Virus record (IMG/VR): IMGVR_UViG_3300032236_001244
Location: 1 to 64,000 of that record
Length of the DNA stretch: 64,000 nt
Source of the DNA: a virus
Strand: one strand, 5' to 3'
Notes under the pieces: model-generated
Told to the model about the DNA's origin: nothing
What the model saw: only the letters and a program-made list of their open reading frames with translations
The model's database searches: none
Shown: in pieces, positions 27,101 to 34,276 of the stretch
Numbering within the stretch: the first letter of the stretch is position 1
Layout of the letters: every line of letters begins with the position of its first letter
Translations under genes and position numbers: made by a program

Positions 27101-28354
27101 GTACTGATTGGCTTCTTGGTTTAAACGAACCAATTGGTTGGTAAGCGTCGCACCATACGCCGTTACAAACGGGTCTGTGTAGATTGCTGAAAGAGACGAG
27201 TAGGAACCTGCGGTTTGCGCCGTGTCAAGCGTCAAAACAGCATTGACGCCCGTACCCGTTATCGCCGTGATAATGGCATTGGTGAAACCAGCGCCCGAAA
27301 TGGTTTGACCGACAGCCAAGCCATAGTTGGCTGGGTCGGAAAAAGCGGTTACGGTTACTTGGTAAAGGTTGCCAGAAGACACAATTCCGTTAAAAACAAC
27401 GGCTTGGTTAAGCGTACCAGGCAACGCACGAGCAGTAGTCGTGCCAGCAACCGTTAGGTCGGTGGTGATGACGGTGTTGCCACCCGAAATGCCGGTAATT
27501 TTTCCGGCGTACCAACCCACAGCAGAGTTGCCGTACAAACTGTGCGAAACAAAAGTGGTGATACCAGAGCCATTTGTTACAACGGTAACTGTTTGACCCA
27601 CCGCAAAAGAAGCGTTGGCTGAAGAAAGCGTTATTGCCGTTGATGATGTTCCAACGACAACTTTGGAAACAAGACCTGCGTTGGCGGTGAAGTCGGGCAA
27701 AAGGTTTGTAAGTTGAGCGAGCGCCTCGTCTGAACCACAGGCGTTTACATACCAATTAGAAGCGCCACCGTTGAGGTTGTCCGGAGTTGGAACATTTACA
27801 TTCCCATAAGTATCCGTGTATTGCGGTGCTTCCAAGGAAGTTGAAATGCTGTTTACATTGTTTGGAAAAGCAAGAGCCAAATTGCTGTTGTCTTGGGCAA
27901 AAGGCTTGGTAGGGATTAGACCAGCGTTGCGAACCGACGACCATTCGCTTTTTCCGTTGTCCGTGGTGATTGCGTTAAAAGAAAAAGCAGGATAGCCAGA
28001 CTTTTGACCTTCCAAAGCAACAAAAGCGTCGCCGTTGGAGAAACCGCTGATGTCATTGACATAGGCGGAAGTTTCGCCTATTTGCGCTTGAGGAACACCA
28101 GACACAATTCCCGTGTTTCGGGCGCCGAGAGATTGCTTAGTCAGGTACGACCAGCCCTTCATAAGACGGCTTAAATCTTCAACATTCGCAGCGTAATAAC
28201 CAGAGGTTGAGCCGGAAGTTGGTGAAAGAACGGTTCCTACCGAAAGTTTGGTGAGGTCATTGAGCGCCGTCTCTTGGGCGCTGGCGTTTACTATTTCCCA
28301 ATAAGGATTGCTGTTTGCGTTTGAGTAGTCGGGGTTCGCAAAGTACGCTTTCAT
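18104..28354 (-). CDS. Giant minor tail protein (3416 residues)
   Basis: One frame of 10.25 kb. It is composed of many Thr/Ser/Gly-rich beta repeats of the form VGQxVxG..I..GTxIxxI....TLS, with two fibronectin-III-like regions (about residues 2010-2150 and 3170-3240) and a Dit-like C-terminus (RPITLSGIVQGRDGSITVVW...YVEAAPP). It follows the tape measure, where distal-tail and central-fibre proteins are encoded. A role in host recognition and tail-tip assembly is inferred. Low complexity makes repeat counts uncertain. Confidence 0.75.
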   Translation of the reverse strand: MKAYFANPDYSNANSNPYWEIVNASAQETALNDLTKLSVGTVLSPTSGSTSGYYAANVEDLSRLMKGWSYLTKQSLGARNTGIVSGVPQAQIGETSAYVNDISGFSNGDAFVALEGQKSGYPAFSFNAITTDNGKSEWSSVRNAGLIPTKPFAQDNSNLALAFPNNVNSISTSLEAPQYTDTYGNVNVPTPDNLNGGASNWYVNACGSDEALAQLTNLLPDFTANAGLVSKVVVGTSSTAITLSSANASFAVGQTVTVVTNGSGITTFVSHSLYGNSAVGWYAGKITGISGGNTVITTDLTVAGTTTARALPGTLNQAVVFNGIVSSGNLYQVTVTAFSDPANYGLAVGQTISGAGFTNAIITAITGTGVNAVLTLDTAQTAGSYSSLSAIYTDPFVTAYGATLTNQLVRLNQEANQYDCSYFTTPYYAVPSQVMLGTGLTAGSTVSSLSIYNQDWWGLGSVNTGDKIALVYGDNYQEVTVASGTVFNPATTTTLSVNAFTPNFSFPANSAVYTPTDDLHSRYGRDLIFPVNVAHYRNQPVAKFKNMTPTTIDAYETAYQYTITNITSNGTAWTVTIGTASDSLVVGQKVTIENVTGLTGYNGTWVVATSPSTSSFTIANTNNYGTPSAGQLANAKATLNSKWSNAYTVSVDDVSNIYAGQTLTFRDDYTPYWSSTVPWTWTVTGHTPSIAGVTSVAGSAVLTVSGGGVLNLPIKVGQYISAGGYGTAGHYVTAFTDTTITLDSSSGITTQATPFNIRLTQGTSGQKSWQVYSVNPLNNTFEIFSSVGTYTYSNSSYANGDSKNYIYQYDNQFFDGNTIDTINTTGTGAGVVGLSSPITWHDINTVAGSYLTGGRYIGSTSVGDQEVVIPYSLGSAIGTTLASDITAQTSQAFIANPLPNTAVLGNWSSTDKNQYGNYTFDTLAYAGFANLTPWVIYPNTYDTVQRGIVVIGTGETQEMVRIVRPANTQVNTGTSIGRTVDGSDTTEAPMIWFLDTDQSFQYDHIAGEPVYSPNFIYASASSVNHAKNTPVLGTPDGSNVYDGTTGQTNYKATSAIVASNLTSDLSVIAETQIGVGQPWLASGNQGQPNIATTLTSATIAGGSTLTIADNSGFGTSYPSVFQAGISYLPPELGRLIGSVNSGVTSLPIAMTGEMPPAVPFFVRVGSEIVQVTSIDQQLIAGSTTQYNQVLTLASATQSAHANFTPIHLNSLPTNVRYRSISVPRFYLTGDTSRTGTFSTRNIATSTVPTSLGTGQTVTGTGVPANTTVASHTANGSLGTVTLSNDVTAFVPAGDTFTNKYNYANSQSAQTVINSSRSYTASAGTPAIGVLPSAGSVVTGTGMASPTYLSAVDATNNRITVSANPTSFGSPALTSTLTFTATTTATNTTVTLVSVTSNGTTYSKVGTTNPTWNGHTIDYYIKVQAPITTASGGGIAGRYVASVSASAGTFVVSGTTTGITAATGATITSAIGFTADTGRSIIVPYANNTEIDKLFTTGVTVSDNASNAYIQSGTTITTVQPAGAGGNTYEVLLNKAIATTTPWSSQTVTLSNTFTGTTIVGNTITAMPSVANLTVGAVVSGNPYIPAGATITAVGSSSITLSQNLTNTTPQTSQSFTVAGNLATGNTYNSFSTTPLPCYIPSGTTLNIMFGDYKQTLTTSANANAGDTSIAVNSFVPRYNYLATSTTNGVPVNADGSYALGAVIGVGLANDLSPNQVLILSANSDPTKTLQITTAGYTRKDAITIEVEPFVPNYAFDGQTVGFSFTASTTVFSNTITLSGSVSGLTVGQQVFSNDLIQTQSYFVKSISGTTVVLSGFANTTNASSTFSVYSTLFTSSYPMALGSGTTQEIVYPISTPASANGYYTVNLSEPTVYQHNSGESLVYYKYPSSLQIGDTTYRPELDKFVMFDGQSWRTARINNVQGIYSILGAVNGGDLSNITLIDPTTGKETAPDTFTGSSSTSFSNYFGGSRSVDPSGNEWTAESVSRAQFHFKVKVPQGKSVAYRSIALRAEFKSAPTVSSIHFSPSDNLIISPDTTNSIFWNYSDMDNEPQTGWEVKIFDDFTYNLADFSPDQSTPVWNSSGNDNGSEVSLVLTDANGNTISPWVNGQTYWVFVRVAKQFHQKQWWGDWQNKSLIVTTKQPSAPIMSIYADGTNAVNTLVVQSTDNLLGANNGGFAGGLGQWGVTSNDTTSTTVKALIGGNALSSPLTQNVIINSLPIGSVGYVLTQGALSGTGLGTFKVSGSASKASDALGFPTSGKFWVTIGTEKILVTNNMDGNNNGDTFTIVTRGYKGTTATSHAVGSTVTFGLQDDLYVGSTATIDWKHQVTTNWTTTSPSVVRWSNGGSPAVSAPVNGQLVVYTQTQGADKDNTNHCIVYDPNRLLSKKDIGSTVVLQFNHWRVAGGANQISADGTTVTQTTAKTLDLAHTIGPATVEMVISGVTDVWDTTAHNATTLTAGYTNKQIAGSKSLPVSQLSVNKSLSNLSIQMDSANACVSLNYIPEGTQLILATDSFQDPIKNKTITPPWLYVTLTKAWHKGDSTINIKPIGVAHGWQVGDGSSFIIPANTMIGYKPPVQYTGRKIVHFKGKYTDKKGFSHQKLQNGDYLWVKKTRTTPAVAPTSSGQYTRTVVTPHSKTTDVDTQQSVVVDFVTQPTTATGGVIGNLTGTTFTANTTQSTFNALFFASDPGSVTGSLVTAIGLSPNTTVLGKTSVTGGYAITFSDNTGAQISGATQYSSATGGTGTTPSSPILTNISATFTPYANMVIPAGSTSIPVKPFSPKLSFPAYTPVRFQYPTIFGENVLLADPTTGTGTGTDIAEISTYPTNWSITDQNPILVNAGTTYGLAGFSKVITGTGTPTFAPRIDWYDEIGNLLKSSYGNQSLGANGHTAGATNSVTIGAPLNTTTSAWGQGWTPVAMVATAPLNQVIGTTTNFTSLSTSTGTFTIGGSGVTIPLNAGTVLYNSQGVAFTTTSAVSVNATSVPVRFIDGLVVPTNNTLTISATRAVCSFQWKYANSGDAYGLSGVMFKALTVPTLSANNSVASTEIPTLGTSITVSPNHAVSSFSVPATTPIAGSDSLYVFDPVGDFGTREVHYGSGNNTLWTNTLSAIKAGDTTITLASIAGLGVGSQLTIEYQGSNAETITVSPSWTGGNTVTVSAPGFTKAHASGVRVYSLTAGLGDELQTSQSAGTPVAVFNWGEDGYIGASHSSYTYRIERSEDNGLTWTTLRNGASVIADKSGKATITDYEAIPNKVTYYRATASLTSDPTANNYTIGGVTTQPTLAPNLTSATWWLASTSDDTLRYPMIVKTGYTDTQKHPAGVFYPLGSSRPITLSGIVQGRDGSITVVWTDNANFDNFMSLVNKGETLILTNPVESTRMYIFINQDVSIVHNAAASPYREITINYVEAAPPNFGYTYGS

Positions 28355-28390
28355 AAGGCTCCGTACCGATACTATCCGAGTTTTGGAAAA

Positions 28391-30847
28391 TTACCTACCC
28401 ATTGACTTCAAGGTGCGGTGAAGTTCTTTGAACTGCGCTTCAACATGGGTCTTGATTTGAGCCGTAGTCGCAGCGTCAGCATTGCCGTGAATGACAATGT
28501 TTACGGCGTTGGGGTGAACATTGAGGGTGTTTCCGCCACGGTTGTTCATGCCCTTCAGTTGGTTAGCGGTCAGCACAGCCTCGCCAGCCTGAAGAATGGC
28601 TGGGACTTCACGCCCAGCAAGACCAGGCACGATACCGCCGTTGTGACGCTTTACGGGGGTCTTGGGGTTGCCACCAATGTGTTGAATGGTGCTGATGTGG
28701 ACTGCCGAGCCAAGACCTGGTATCCAGCCGGTGGCGTCGTTCCAAATACGAACAAGCAGATTTACTGCGTCAATAAACCCATTGACCAAACCGTTCCAAA
28801 TGGTCTTTCCAAGATTGGTGATTGAGCGCCATAGCCCCATAAACAAACCAACAAGCCAATTAATACCAGCCGAGATTTTGTCCCACACCCACTTGAAACC
28901 TTCGTAAACGCCCTTCCATGCCAACTTCGCAGCGTCTACGATTGTGTTCCAAACGGCTTTCATTATTGTGACAAAACCCTTCCAATGCTTGACTAGCAAG
29001 TAAATAAGGGCAGCAATAGCAGCCACAATTGCGGTGATTGCCAAGACGATTGGGTTTGCCATGATAAAAGCAAACATTGTGGAGAGTGCCGGAATAATCG
29101 TTTCGGTGATTACCGTCACAAAAGCGGTTCCAACGGTGCGAATAATCATAATGAAGTTTGACCCAAACGCTTTGACCAAGGAGCCAGCCTTGCTGAGCGC
29201 CGAGCCAAACTTGCCTATGTACTGTTCCGCTTTAAGGAAGAAGGCGCCAAACTGTGAACCAAAACCACCACGCTGGGCAAGGACGCCAGCCAACTTACTG
29301 ACAATGTTGCCACCCGTGCTGATTTTTGACATCAACATAATTTCTTTTAGCGCCTTAAACTTTCCAATCAATCCGGTAACCATTTCTGAAGCCATGGTGA
29401 TTGGCGTAAGGAAAAGTTTGCGAGTGAACCATACTGCTGCGAGGGCAACCAGCACCGGCTTAAGAGGCCCTAGATTTTGGACAATCTTGGTAATGCCCGT
29501 TAGCAACATGGTGATGAGCGGAGCAAGACCCCTCACAAGTTCGGCAAAAACCTTGACAAGGTACACAATGTCCGGAAGGGCAGCGACCAGCAGTGGTGTT
29601 AATGCGATTAACAACTTTGCGGTAGCGGTTGCCAAATCTGGAAGGATTGGTGCGAGGGTTACAAATGCCTGAACAAGGTTGTTCATCAACTCGCCAAGTT
29701 TGCCGTTCTTAGCCATGTCATTGAAGGACTGAGCAATGCTGTTTACAGCCTTCATGAGGTTGGCGTTAATGGCGTCTCCAATCTTTTGGAAGATAAGAGC
29801 GAGGGGGCCTAACTTGTCTTTGGTACCCACCAACTTTTCAAACGCCTTGGAAAGTGGCGTTAATACAGCCTCTACCAACTTAACAAGTGGCGTAATGATG
29901 TTAAGAAGGGCAGGAATGACCGAGTTGGTCATCAGGGTAAACAACGGAATAAGGTCTTTAAAGATGTTACCGAGTGCTGAACCGAGGGTTGAAGCAACGG
30001 TCGCAATGGTGGTTCCCATGAACTGAAGAACCGGCATAAGAGCCTTGACGGGCTCAATAATTGCCTTAGCCAACTCATCAAGAATTGGTAGCAAACCCAA
30101 TCCAAGCGACTGCCATACGAGCGCCACTTCGTTCTTCAGCAAGTCCACGGGGCTCTGGGCAGCGGCAGCAATTCCCTGCGTGTGCTTTCCAATTAACTGA
30201 ATGGTCAAGTCCTGAGCCTTCAGCAAACCACCCGACTTTTCCAAAGCCTTAATACGGGCTTGTTCGGCTTGCGACAACTGAAAGCCCATGCGCCTCATTG
30301 AAGACATTGACTTTGCTGGGTCAGCCAGCATTCGGGTCAGCATTCGGGTGGTTGAGGTTATGTTGCCACCCGTAATCTCGGCAATGTTAGCAGCGTCGCT
30401 CAAAACGGTTTTCATTCCGTTCTTCATACTGCTGGTCATGGTCACCAAGTCCTGATTGGACATGATGAAAGTTTGCGCCTGAACGATTGAAGCCTTATTA
30501 ATACCGTTCTGGAGCGACAACTCCGTTGCCATGTTGTCAAGTCGCTGTGAGTACCAACGAGTTGCGTTGGCGTCACCCGTCAATTGGTATTGCTTTTGAA
30601 TACCTTGGTTCTTGATAAGTTGCGACTGAACCTTTTGAAGGTTTACAAGTTTGGAAGCACTGTCTACAGCCTGCTCAATACCGACGCCGACCGCTGTTAA
30701 GCCAATGGTTGTCTTAAGGAAGTTGCTTACATGAAAGAAGGACTGCTTGACTTTGCCAGCAGTAATTTCCGCAATGCGCTCAACATCAGACATTGACGAT
30801 TTGAAGTTGGAGACATCACCTAGAACCTTTACTCTGATGTTGCTCAT
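28391..30847 (-). CDS. Tape measure protein
   Basis: The 818-residue protein has a charged N-terminus with long helices, several hydrophobic segments (LIYLLVKHWKGFVTIMK region; long Leu/Val/Ile-rich helices in the middle) and Trp-rich repeats (KLAWKGVYEGFKWVWDKI), as in phage tape measures with a TP901-type core. It lies after the frameshifted chaperone, the standard position. At about 0.15 nm per residue the tail would be near 120 nm; that factor is general knowledge. C-terminal Gly-rich end. Confidence 0.85.
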   Translation of the reverse strand: MSNIRVKVLGDVSNFKSSMSDVERIAEITAGKVKQSFFHVSNFLKTTIGLTAVGVGIEQAVDSASKLVNLQKVQSQLIKNQGIQKQYQLTGDANATRWYSQRLDNMATELSLQNGINKASIVQAQTFIMSNQDLVTMTSSMKNGMKTVLSDAANIAEITGGNITSTTRMLTRMLADPAKSMSSMRRMGFQLSQAEQARIKALEKSGGLLKAQDLTIQLIGKHTQGIAAAAQSPVDLLKNEVALVWQSLGLGLLPILDELAKAIIEPVKALMPVLQFMGTTIATVASTLGSALGNIFKDLIPLFTLMTNSVIPALLNIITPLVKLVEAVLTPLSKAFEKLVGTKDKLGPLALIFQKIGDAINANLMKAVNSIAQSFNDMAKNGKLGELMNNLVQAFVTLAPILPDLATATAKLLIALTPLLVAALPDIVYLVKVFAELVRGLAPLITMLLTGITKIVQNLGPLKPVLVALAAVWFTRKLFLTPITMASEMVTGLIGKFKALKEIMLMSKISTGGNIVSKLAGVLAQRGGFGSQFGAFFLKAEQYIGKFGSALSKAGSLVKAFGSNFIMIIRTVGTAFVTVITETIIPALSTMFAFIMANPIVLAITAIVAAIAALIYLLVKHWKGFVTIMKAVWNTIVDAAKLAWKGVYEGFKWVWDKISAGINWLVGLFMGLWRSITNLGKTIWNGLVNGFIDAVNLLVRIWNDATGWIPGLGSAVHISTIQHIGGNPKTPVKRHNGGIVPGLAGREVPAILQAGEAVLTANQLKGMNNRGGNTLNVHPNAVNIVIHGNADAATTAQIKTHVEAQFKELHRTLKSMGR

Positions 30848-30869
30848 TTCTCACCGCCTTTCTCTAATG

Positions 30870-31411
30870 CTATCCGCCGTTTTGCGCCTCTCTCATTGCT
30901 TGCTCTTGCTCGTAAGCCCGTAACTTCCAAACTGCTTGCCACTCCACTACCTCTAACGAGGAAATGGGGCGGTGTGCTGGGGAGCCTTCTAGTAACTCGC
31001 CAACGGTACGACCTAACTTCTCTGCTAGTTCAAAGAGGAAGCGACGGTCGGGGTTGGCGAGAAATCTTTTCCCATTTCGTCCACGGCGTCCTCGGTCATA
31101 CCGCTCAACTTCATTGCGATACTCGCAATGGTTTCTACGGCGGCTGCTGACTTTGCCATAAGAGCGTCACGGTCGCCCTCGTTGAATACCTGCTCGCCCG
31201 TGTCGGGGTCAAAGGTACACAGAATTACGAGGTCGGGGAGAACTTCGTTCAGGTTGAACTCTCCGTTTGCTGATACAGCGTTAGCAATCATCTTGGAGCG
31301 AGCCTTGGCGGTCATTGACTTGACCATAACGCTCACGCCCCACTGCTTGACTTCAACGAGTTCGCTCTCAATGTCGTCAGCAGCGAAGATGATGTTTGAA
31401 AGATTTGACAT
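30870..31411 (-). CDS. Tail assembly chaperone, -1 frameshift product (G-T type)
   Basis: A -1 shift at GGGAAAA (31067-31073) joins codon 115 of the upstream frame to a 65-residue extension ending at 30870, giving 180 residues. The extension (RFLFELAEKLGRTVGELLEG...EVVEWQAVWKLRAYE) has no start of its own and matches the helical T-part of such chaperones, which coat the tape measure during tail assembly. Position just before the tape measure supports the call. Confidence 0.8.
31025..31411 (-). CDS. Tail assembly chaperone, unshifted product (G type)
   Basis: The 128-residue zero-frame product shares its first 115 residues with the shifted form and then ends after 13 more. It has VKQWGVSVMVKSMTAKARSKM...LCTFDPDTGEQVF, typical of the XkdN/gpG-like chaperones. 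The two forms are normally made at a fixed ratio. Confidence 0.85.
   Translation of the reverse strand: MSNLSNIIFAADDIESELVEVKQWGVSVMVKSMTAKARSKMIANAVSANGEFNLNEVLPDLVILCTFDPDTGEQVFNEGDRDALMAKSAAAVETIASIAMKLSGMTEDAVDEMGKDFSPTPTVASSLN
31067..31073 (-). promoter_or_regulatory. -1 ribosomal slippery site GGGAAAA
   Basis: In frame the heptamer reads G GGA AAA, a canonical X XXY YYZ site located 13 codons before the upstream stop. Confidence 0.85.
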
Positions 31412-31459
31412 CTGGTGTTGTTTCTCCTAACTAGGGTTTACCTAGAGTGTAGTCGCTAA

Positions 31460-32140
31460 TTAGAGAGAAGAACGAGTAACCGCACCCGTGACCTGAAGTT
31501 CAGCGTCAAAGGTGATAACACCCGAAACAGACGACTTGAGGTCGTACTTGGTAAGAATGGCGTTACCGTAGTACTTGACCGAAGCGTTGGCGGTTGAGCC
31601 CGTCTGGAACGCACCAGGGTCGCTGACGCCGTACACAAACGGCACAAAGTTGCCAGCGGTGTTCTGGTAAGTCTCAATGTCAGCCATAACCTTGTCAATA
31701 CCCGTGGCGGTGCCGTCGTAGTGACCGGAGAAGGTGACCGTGTAGGACTTCAGACCCACAATGAAGGTCTTAACGCCAGCCTGCGAGAACGAGGTCGTTT
31801 CGGCGCTCTCAATGGCGGTTGGGAAGCCAATGTCGTTGATGTAGGGCGACAAGTTCACCATGGGAAGGCAAATGCCCGAAGAAACCACCTGCGAGGTAAG
31901 AAGCGTCGCAGCCGTCGTGCTGGGCGCACCGGCAACAACAAGGGGAATACCGCTCACAAACAGACCGTAGGTGCTGGCACCAATGGCAGGCTCGCCAGAG
32001 ATGTTCGCATTACCGTTGGTGATTACCAGCGAGGTCGTCGCTACCGTACCCGAAGTCGCAGCCGTTGCGAGGGTTGAGGTCGTGTCATAGCCGACAGCAA
32101 GAAATGAATTCTTACCGTGCTGGAAAATTGGGGTAGCCAT
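31460..32140 (-). CDS. Major tail protein paralogue 1
   Basis: The 226-residue protein shares its core with the next gene: PIFQHGKN, LSPYINDIGFPTAIESAETTSF, VKTFIVGL, YDGTATGID and ILTKYDLKSSVSGVITFDAELQ. It carries an inserted beta module (TTSLVITNGNANISG...) before the core. Major tail proteins form the tail tube as stacked hexamers. Which of the two paralogues makes the tube cannot be told. Confidence 0.75.
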   Translation of the reverse strand: MATPIFQHGKNSFLAVGYDTTSTLATAATSGTVATTSLVITNGNANISGEPAIGASTYGLFVSGIPLVVAGAPSTTAATLLTSQVVSSGICLPMVNLSPYINDIGFPTAIESAETTSFSQAGVKTFIVGLKSYTVTFSGHYDGTATGIDKVMADIETYQNTAGNFVPFVYGVSDPGAFQTGSTANASVKYYGNAILTKYDLKSSVSGVITFDAELQVTGAVTRSSL

Positions 32141-32153
32141 TATGGTTCCTTCC

Positions 32154-32906
32154 TTAGTATCGGGCGAACCCGAAGTAGATTGTCGCTGAATTGCTGGTTG
32201 AGCCCAGCGGATAATACAGTCTTGTGTACTGCTTAATTGTACCCGTCAAAACCAAAACGCTGGTTCCGACGGAAGTTACAGGGGTGCCGAGGTCTACCCA
32301 CGAAACGCCGTCATCAGAGTGCTGAAGGCGAGCCGAGATAGTTCCCGAAAGCGTAAGAAGTCCAATAACAACCAATCCACCATTGTTGGTGGAAGAGGTG
32401 TGCGCCCGTGCTGGGGTCGCAAGGGTCGTGGAGCCGGTCGCAATGGACGAAGGAATGTATTGACCCTTGCCGTGCCAAACGCCACCGTCGGCTTGAATTT
32501 CGGCGTCAATAGCAACAACACCGGAAACGGGCGACTTCAGGTCGTACTTGGTTTCCAATCCACGAGCCATGTAGCAACGGGCGTCGGGATAGGTCGTGCT
32601 GGTTGCTGTTCCACCGTCAGGAAAAGCCACCACAGCGTCGTCCTTGTCGCTGGCAAAGGCTTCGTTCATGATTGCGTCAATACCCGTTGCTGAACCTTCG
32701 TACATACCGGACATTGAAAGGGTGCCTTCGCTCAAGCCGACAATGTAGGTCTTGACGCCACCGTTTTGGAAAGCGGTGGTTTCGGTCGCTTCGGTCGCAC
32801 GGCTAATTCCGAGGTCGTTAAAGAAGGGCGAAAGGTCGTAAGTGGTGTTTGCCGTGGGGTTGGCAAAAAGAACCCGTGTGTTCTTACCGTGAAGGAAAGT
32901 GGGCAT
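32154..32906 (-). CDS. Major tail protein paralogue 2
   Basis: The 250-residue protein begins PTFLHGKNTRVLFANP and has the same core as the preceding entry (LSPFFNDLGISRATEATETTAF, VKTYIVGL, YEGSATGID, ETKYDLKSPVSGVVAIDAEIQ). It has a C-terminal extension of about 80 residues (LQHSDDGVSWVDLGT...) resembling an Ig-like or carbohydrate-binding beta domain that may decorate the tube surface. Confidence 0.75.
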   Translation of the reverse strand: MPTFLHGKNTRVLFANPTANTTYDLSPFFNDLGISRATEATETTAFQNGGVKTYIVGLSEGTLSMSGMYEGSATGIDAIMNEAFASDKDDAVVAFPDGGTATSTTYPDARCYMARGLETKYDLKSPVSGVVAIDAEIQADGGVWHGKGQYIPSSIATGSTTLATPARAHTSSTNNGGLVVIGLLTLSGTISARLQHSDDGVSWVDLGTPVTSVGTSVLVLTGTIKQYTRLYYPLGSTSNSATIYFGFARY

Positions 32907-33121
32907 TAGTTAGCCACTTCCTCGCTGGGTGCTGAAGCGTCGCTCTGGGCAGGGGCTTCAAACGGGGCGTCGGAAGGAATGATGTAGCCGTCGGCAAGCA
33001 ACCAAGAAATGCTCTCACCAGGCAGGTCGCTGACAACGCTACCCATTGGGGCAGTCTTGCCCGAGTAGGTGATGTCAGACTTGTCGGTGACAAGGTACGA
33101 TTGCGTCTGTGCCTTAGCCAT
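32906..33121 (-). CDS. Small structural or assembly protein
   Basis: I chose the ATG at 33121 (71 residues, MAKAQTQSYLV) since AAAGG is upstream and the longer frame runs through a terminator. It contains PGESISWLLADGYI, similar in feel to short actinophage proteins found before the major tail gene, and an acidic Ala/Ser-rich tail. It overlaps the next start by one base. Function unknown. Confidence 0.65.
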   Translation of the reverse strand: MAKAQTQSYLVTDKSDITYSGKTAPMGSVVSDLPGESISWLLADGYIIPSDAPFEAPAQSDASAPSEEVAN

Positions 33122-33135
33122 GTATACCTTTCCAA

Positions 33136-33167
33136 GTACGATTGGGCTTACTACCCAAAAATCGTAC
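33136..33167 (-). promoter_or_regulatory. Inverted repeat before major tail operon
   Basis: GTACGATT ... AATCGTAC (8-bp arms) encloses a smaller GGG/CCC stem, just upstream of the ribosome site at 33121. It may stabilise the transcript start or be an operator. Confidence 0.35.
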
Positions 33168-33171
33168 CATT

Positions 33172-33209
33172 GAAAAACAAAAACTCCCCCTCTTACGAAG
33201 GGGAGTGTT
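33172..33209 (-). terminator. Rho-independent terminator
   Basis: Stem ACTCCCC/GGGGAGT followed on the minus strand by TTTTTGTTTTT, after the stop at 33231. Confidence 0.85.
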
Positions 33210-33230
33210 TGCTGGTTTTGTGCTGAACGA

Positions 33231-33533
33231 CTACTCGTCGTCGCTTTCTTCGGACGGGTCTGGTTCAAAGTTGGGCTTGCGAGGACGCTTCTTCGGAGCC
33301 TTGGTCACTCGGTCGGGGTAGAAGAACCGAGTGGTGCGGTTGCCCTCAATGCCACCGTAGACGCCGACCGCAATGACGGTGCCTTCCTGAACATGGACTT
33401 CGTTGAAGGTGAACGAACCACGCTCGTCCTTGACCTTGACCGGCTCACCAACTTCAATGCCGTTCCATTCAAAAACCCGTGTCCACTTGGGGGTGTGGTT
33501 TGGGGTGGTGATTGTTGATGTCCTGCTAGTCAA
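33231..33533 (-). CDS. Hypothetical basic-tailed protein
   Basis: The 100-residue protein has a small beta barrel-like centre (GEPVKVKDERGSFTFNEVHV...GTVIAVGVYGG) and a KKRPRKP basic patch followed by an acidic end. It forms a single-gene unit between a consensus promoter and a terminator within the tail gene block, so it is probably an accessory gene expressed separately from the structural genes. Function unknown. Confidence 0.7.
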   Translation of the reverse strand: MTSRTSTITTPNHTPKWTRVFEWNGIEVGEPVKVKDERGSFTFNEVHVQEGTVIAVGVYGGIEGNRTTRFFYPDRVTKAPKKRPRKPNFEPDPSEESDDE

Positions 33534-33565
33534 TTGCTCTCCTTGGTCAGTTTTCTTACATAAAA

Positions 33566-33594
33566 ACTATACCATGTTTTAGTATCAATGTCAA
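33566..33594 (-). promoter_or_regulatory. Consensus sigma-70-type promoter
   Basis: TTGACA, 17 nt, TATAGT; the best promoter match in the window. It drives the gene at 33533, 32 nt downstream. Confidence 0.8.
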
Positions 33595-33827
33595 ATCGTG
33601 AATTGTTCACCACATTCGCAAATGCGGTACTCGCCCGTTAGCGTTGATACTTCAATGGCATTTTCGTGGCTACAGCCCTGTTGCTCTTCTTGCTCTTCAA
33701 CATCAGCAACCTGCTCTTCGTTCGCACTCATAAGCATTTGCTCCACAGCGGTAAGGGCGTGAAGCGCTGCTTGATTGGCAGACTTTGCTGATTGAATGCT
33801 CTTGATAACGAGGTCTAGTTGGTTCAC
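33591..33827 (-). CDS. Small protein with zinc-ribbon-like end
   Basis: The 78-residue protein has an N-terminal helix and a C-terminal CSHE...CECGEQF pattern that could hold zinc. It is coupled to the tail terminator gene by an ATGA-type overlap. Function unknown. Confidence 0.7.
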   Translation of the reverse strand: MNQLDLVIKSIQSAKSANQAALHALTAVEQMLMSANEEQVADVEEQEEQQGCSHENAIEVSTLTGEYRICECGEQFTI

Positions 33828-34276
33828 GGTTGTGGCGTACCGTCGCTCATGGCGTTCAGGGTGACCTGAAAGTTCATGGTGAAGATTGGTCGCTCTACGG
33901 CGTCGTACGGCATTGGGTTCGGCACACCAAGCGGTTCAATGCGAATGACATTTGGAAAGGCGGAGTTTGGAAGACGCAAACCAGCCAAGGTGTTCCGAAT
34001 TAATACAGCCCACGCATAAGCATTGGGATAGTCCTCACGCAAACCACGAAGATAAACCTGAATGCGAGGGTGTTCCATTGCGGACACAGCGGTACCCATG
34101 GTGAATGTGGGTGGCTGACCTTCGTATTGCTGGACGACCACTACGGCGTCGGGCGCTTCGGCTGGAATGCGACCAAGGAATAAATTTGCGCCAAGGGTAA
34201 GACCTTGCGCCCCGTGGGTTGTTGGTGGGAGCGCCGTTGGTAGGTAGGCGCCAAATGCGTCTAGAAGTGTTGTCAT
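33824..34276 (-). CDS. Tail terminator protein
   Basis: The 150-residue protein follows the order adaptor, stopper, gp10-like, terminator seen in siphoviruses. It has LLDAFGAYLPT at the start and a beta-rich centre (VVVVQQYEGQPPTFT...HPRIQVYLRG, ...NVIRIEPLGVPNPM), like minor capsid/tail terminator proteins that cap the tail tube. Four-base overlaps on both sides indicate coupled translation. Confidence 0.75.
   Translation of the reverse strand: MTTLLDAFGAYLPTALPPTTHGAQGLTLGANLFLGRIPAEAPDAVVVVQQYEGQPPTFTMGTAVSAMEHPRIQVYLRGLREDYPNAYAWAVLIRNTLAGLRLPNSAFPNVIRIEPLGVPNPMPYDAVERPIFTMNFQVTLNAMSDGTPQP

Noticed and set aside
18191-29672. Many long open frames opposite the tail genes
   Set aside because: They are shadows of the biased minus-strand genes and have no ribosome sites, promoters or recognisable products.
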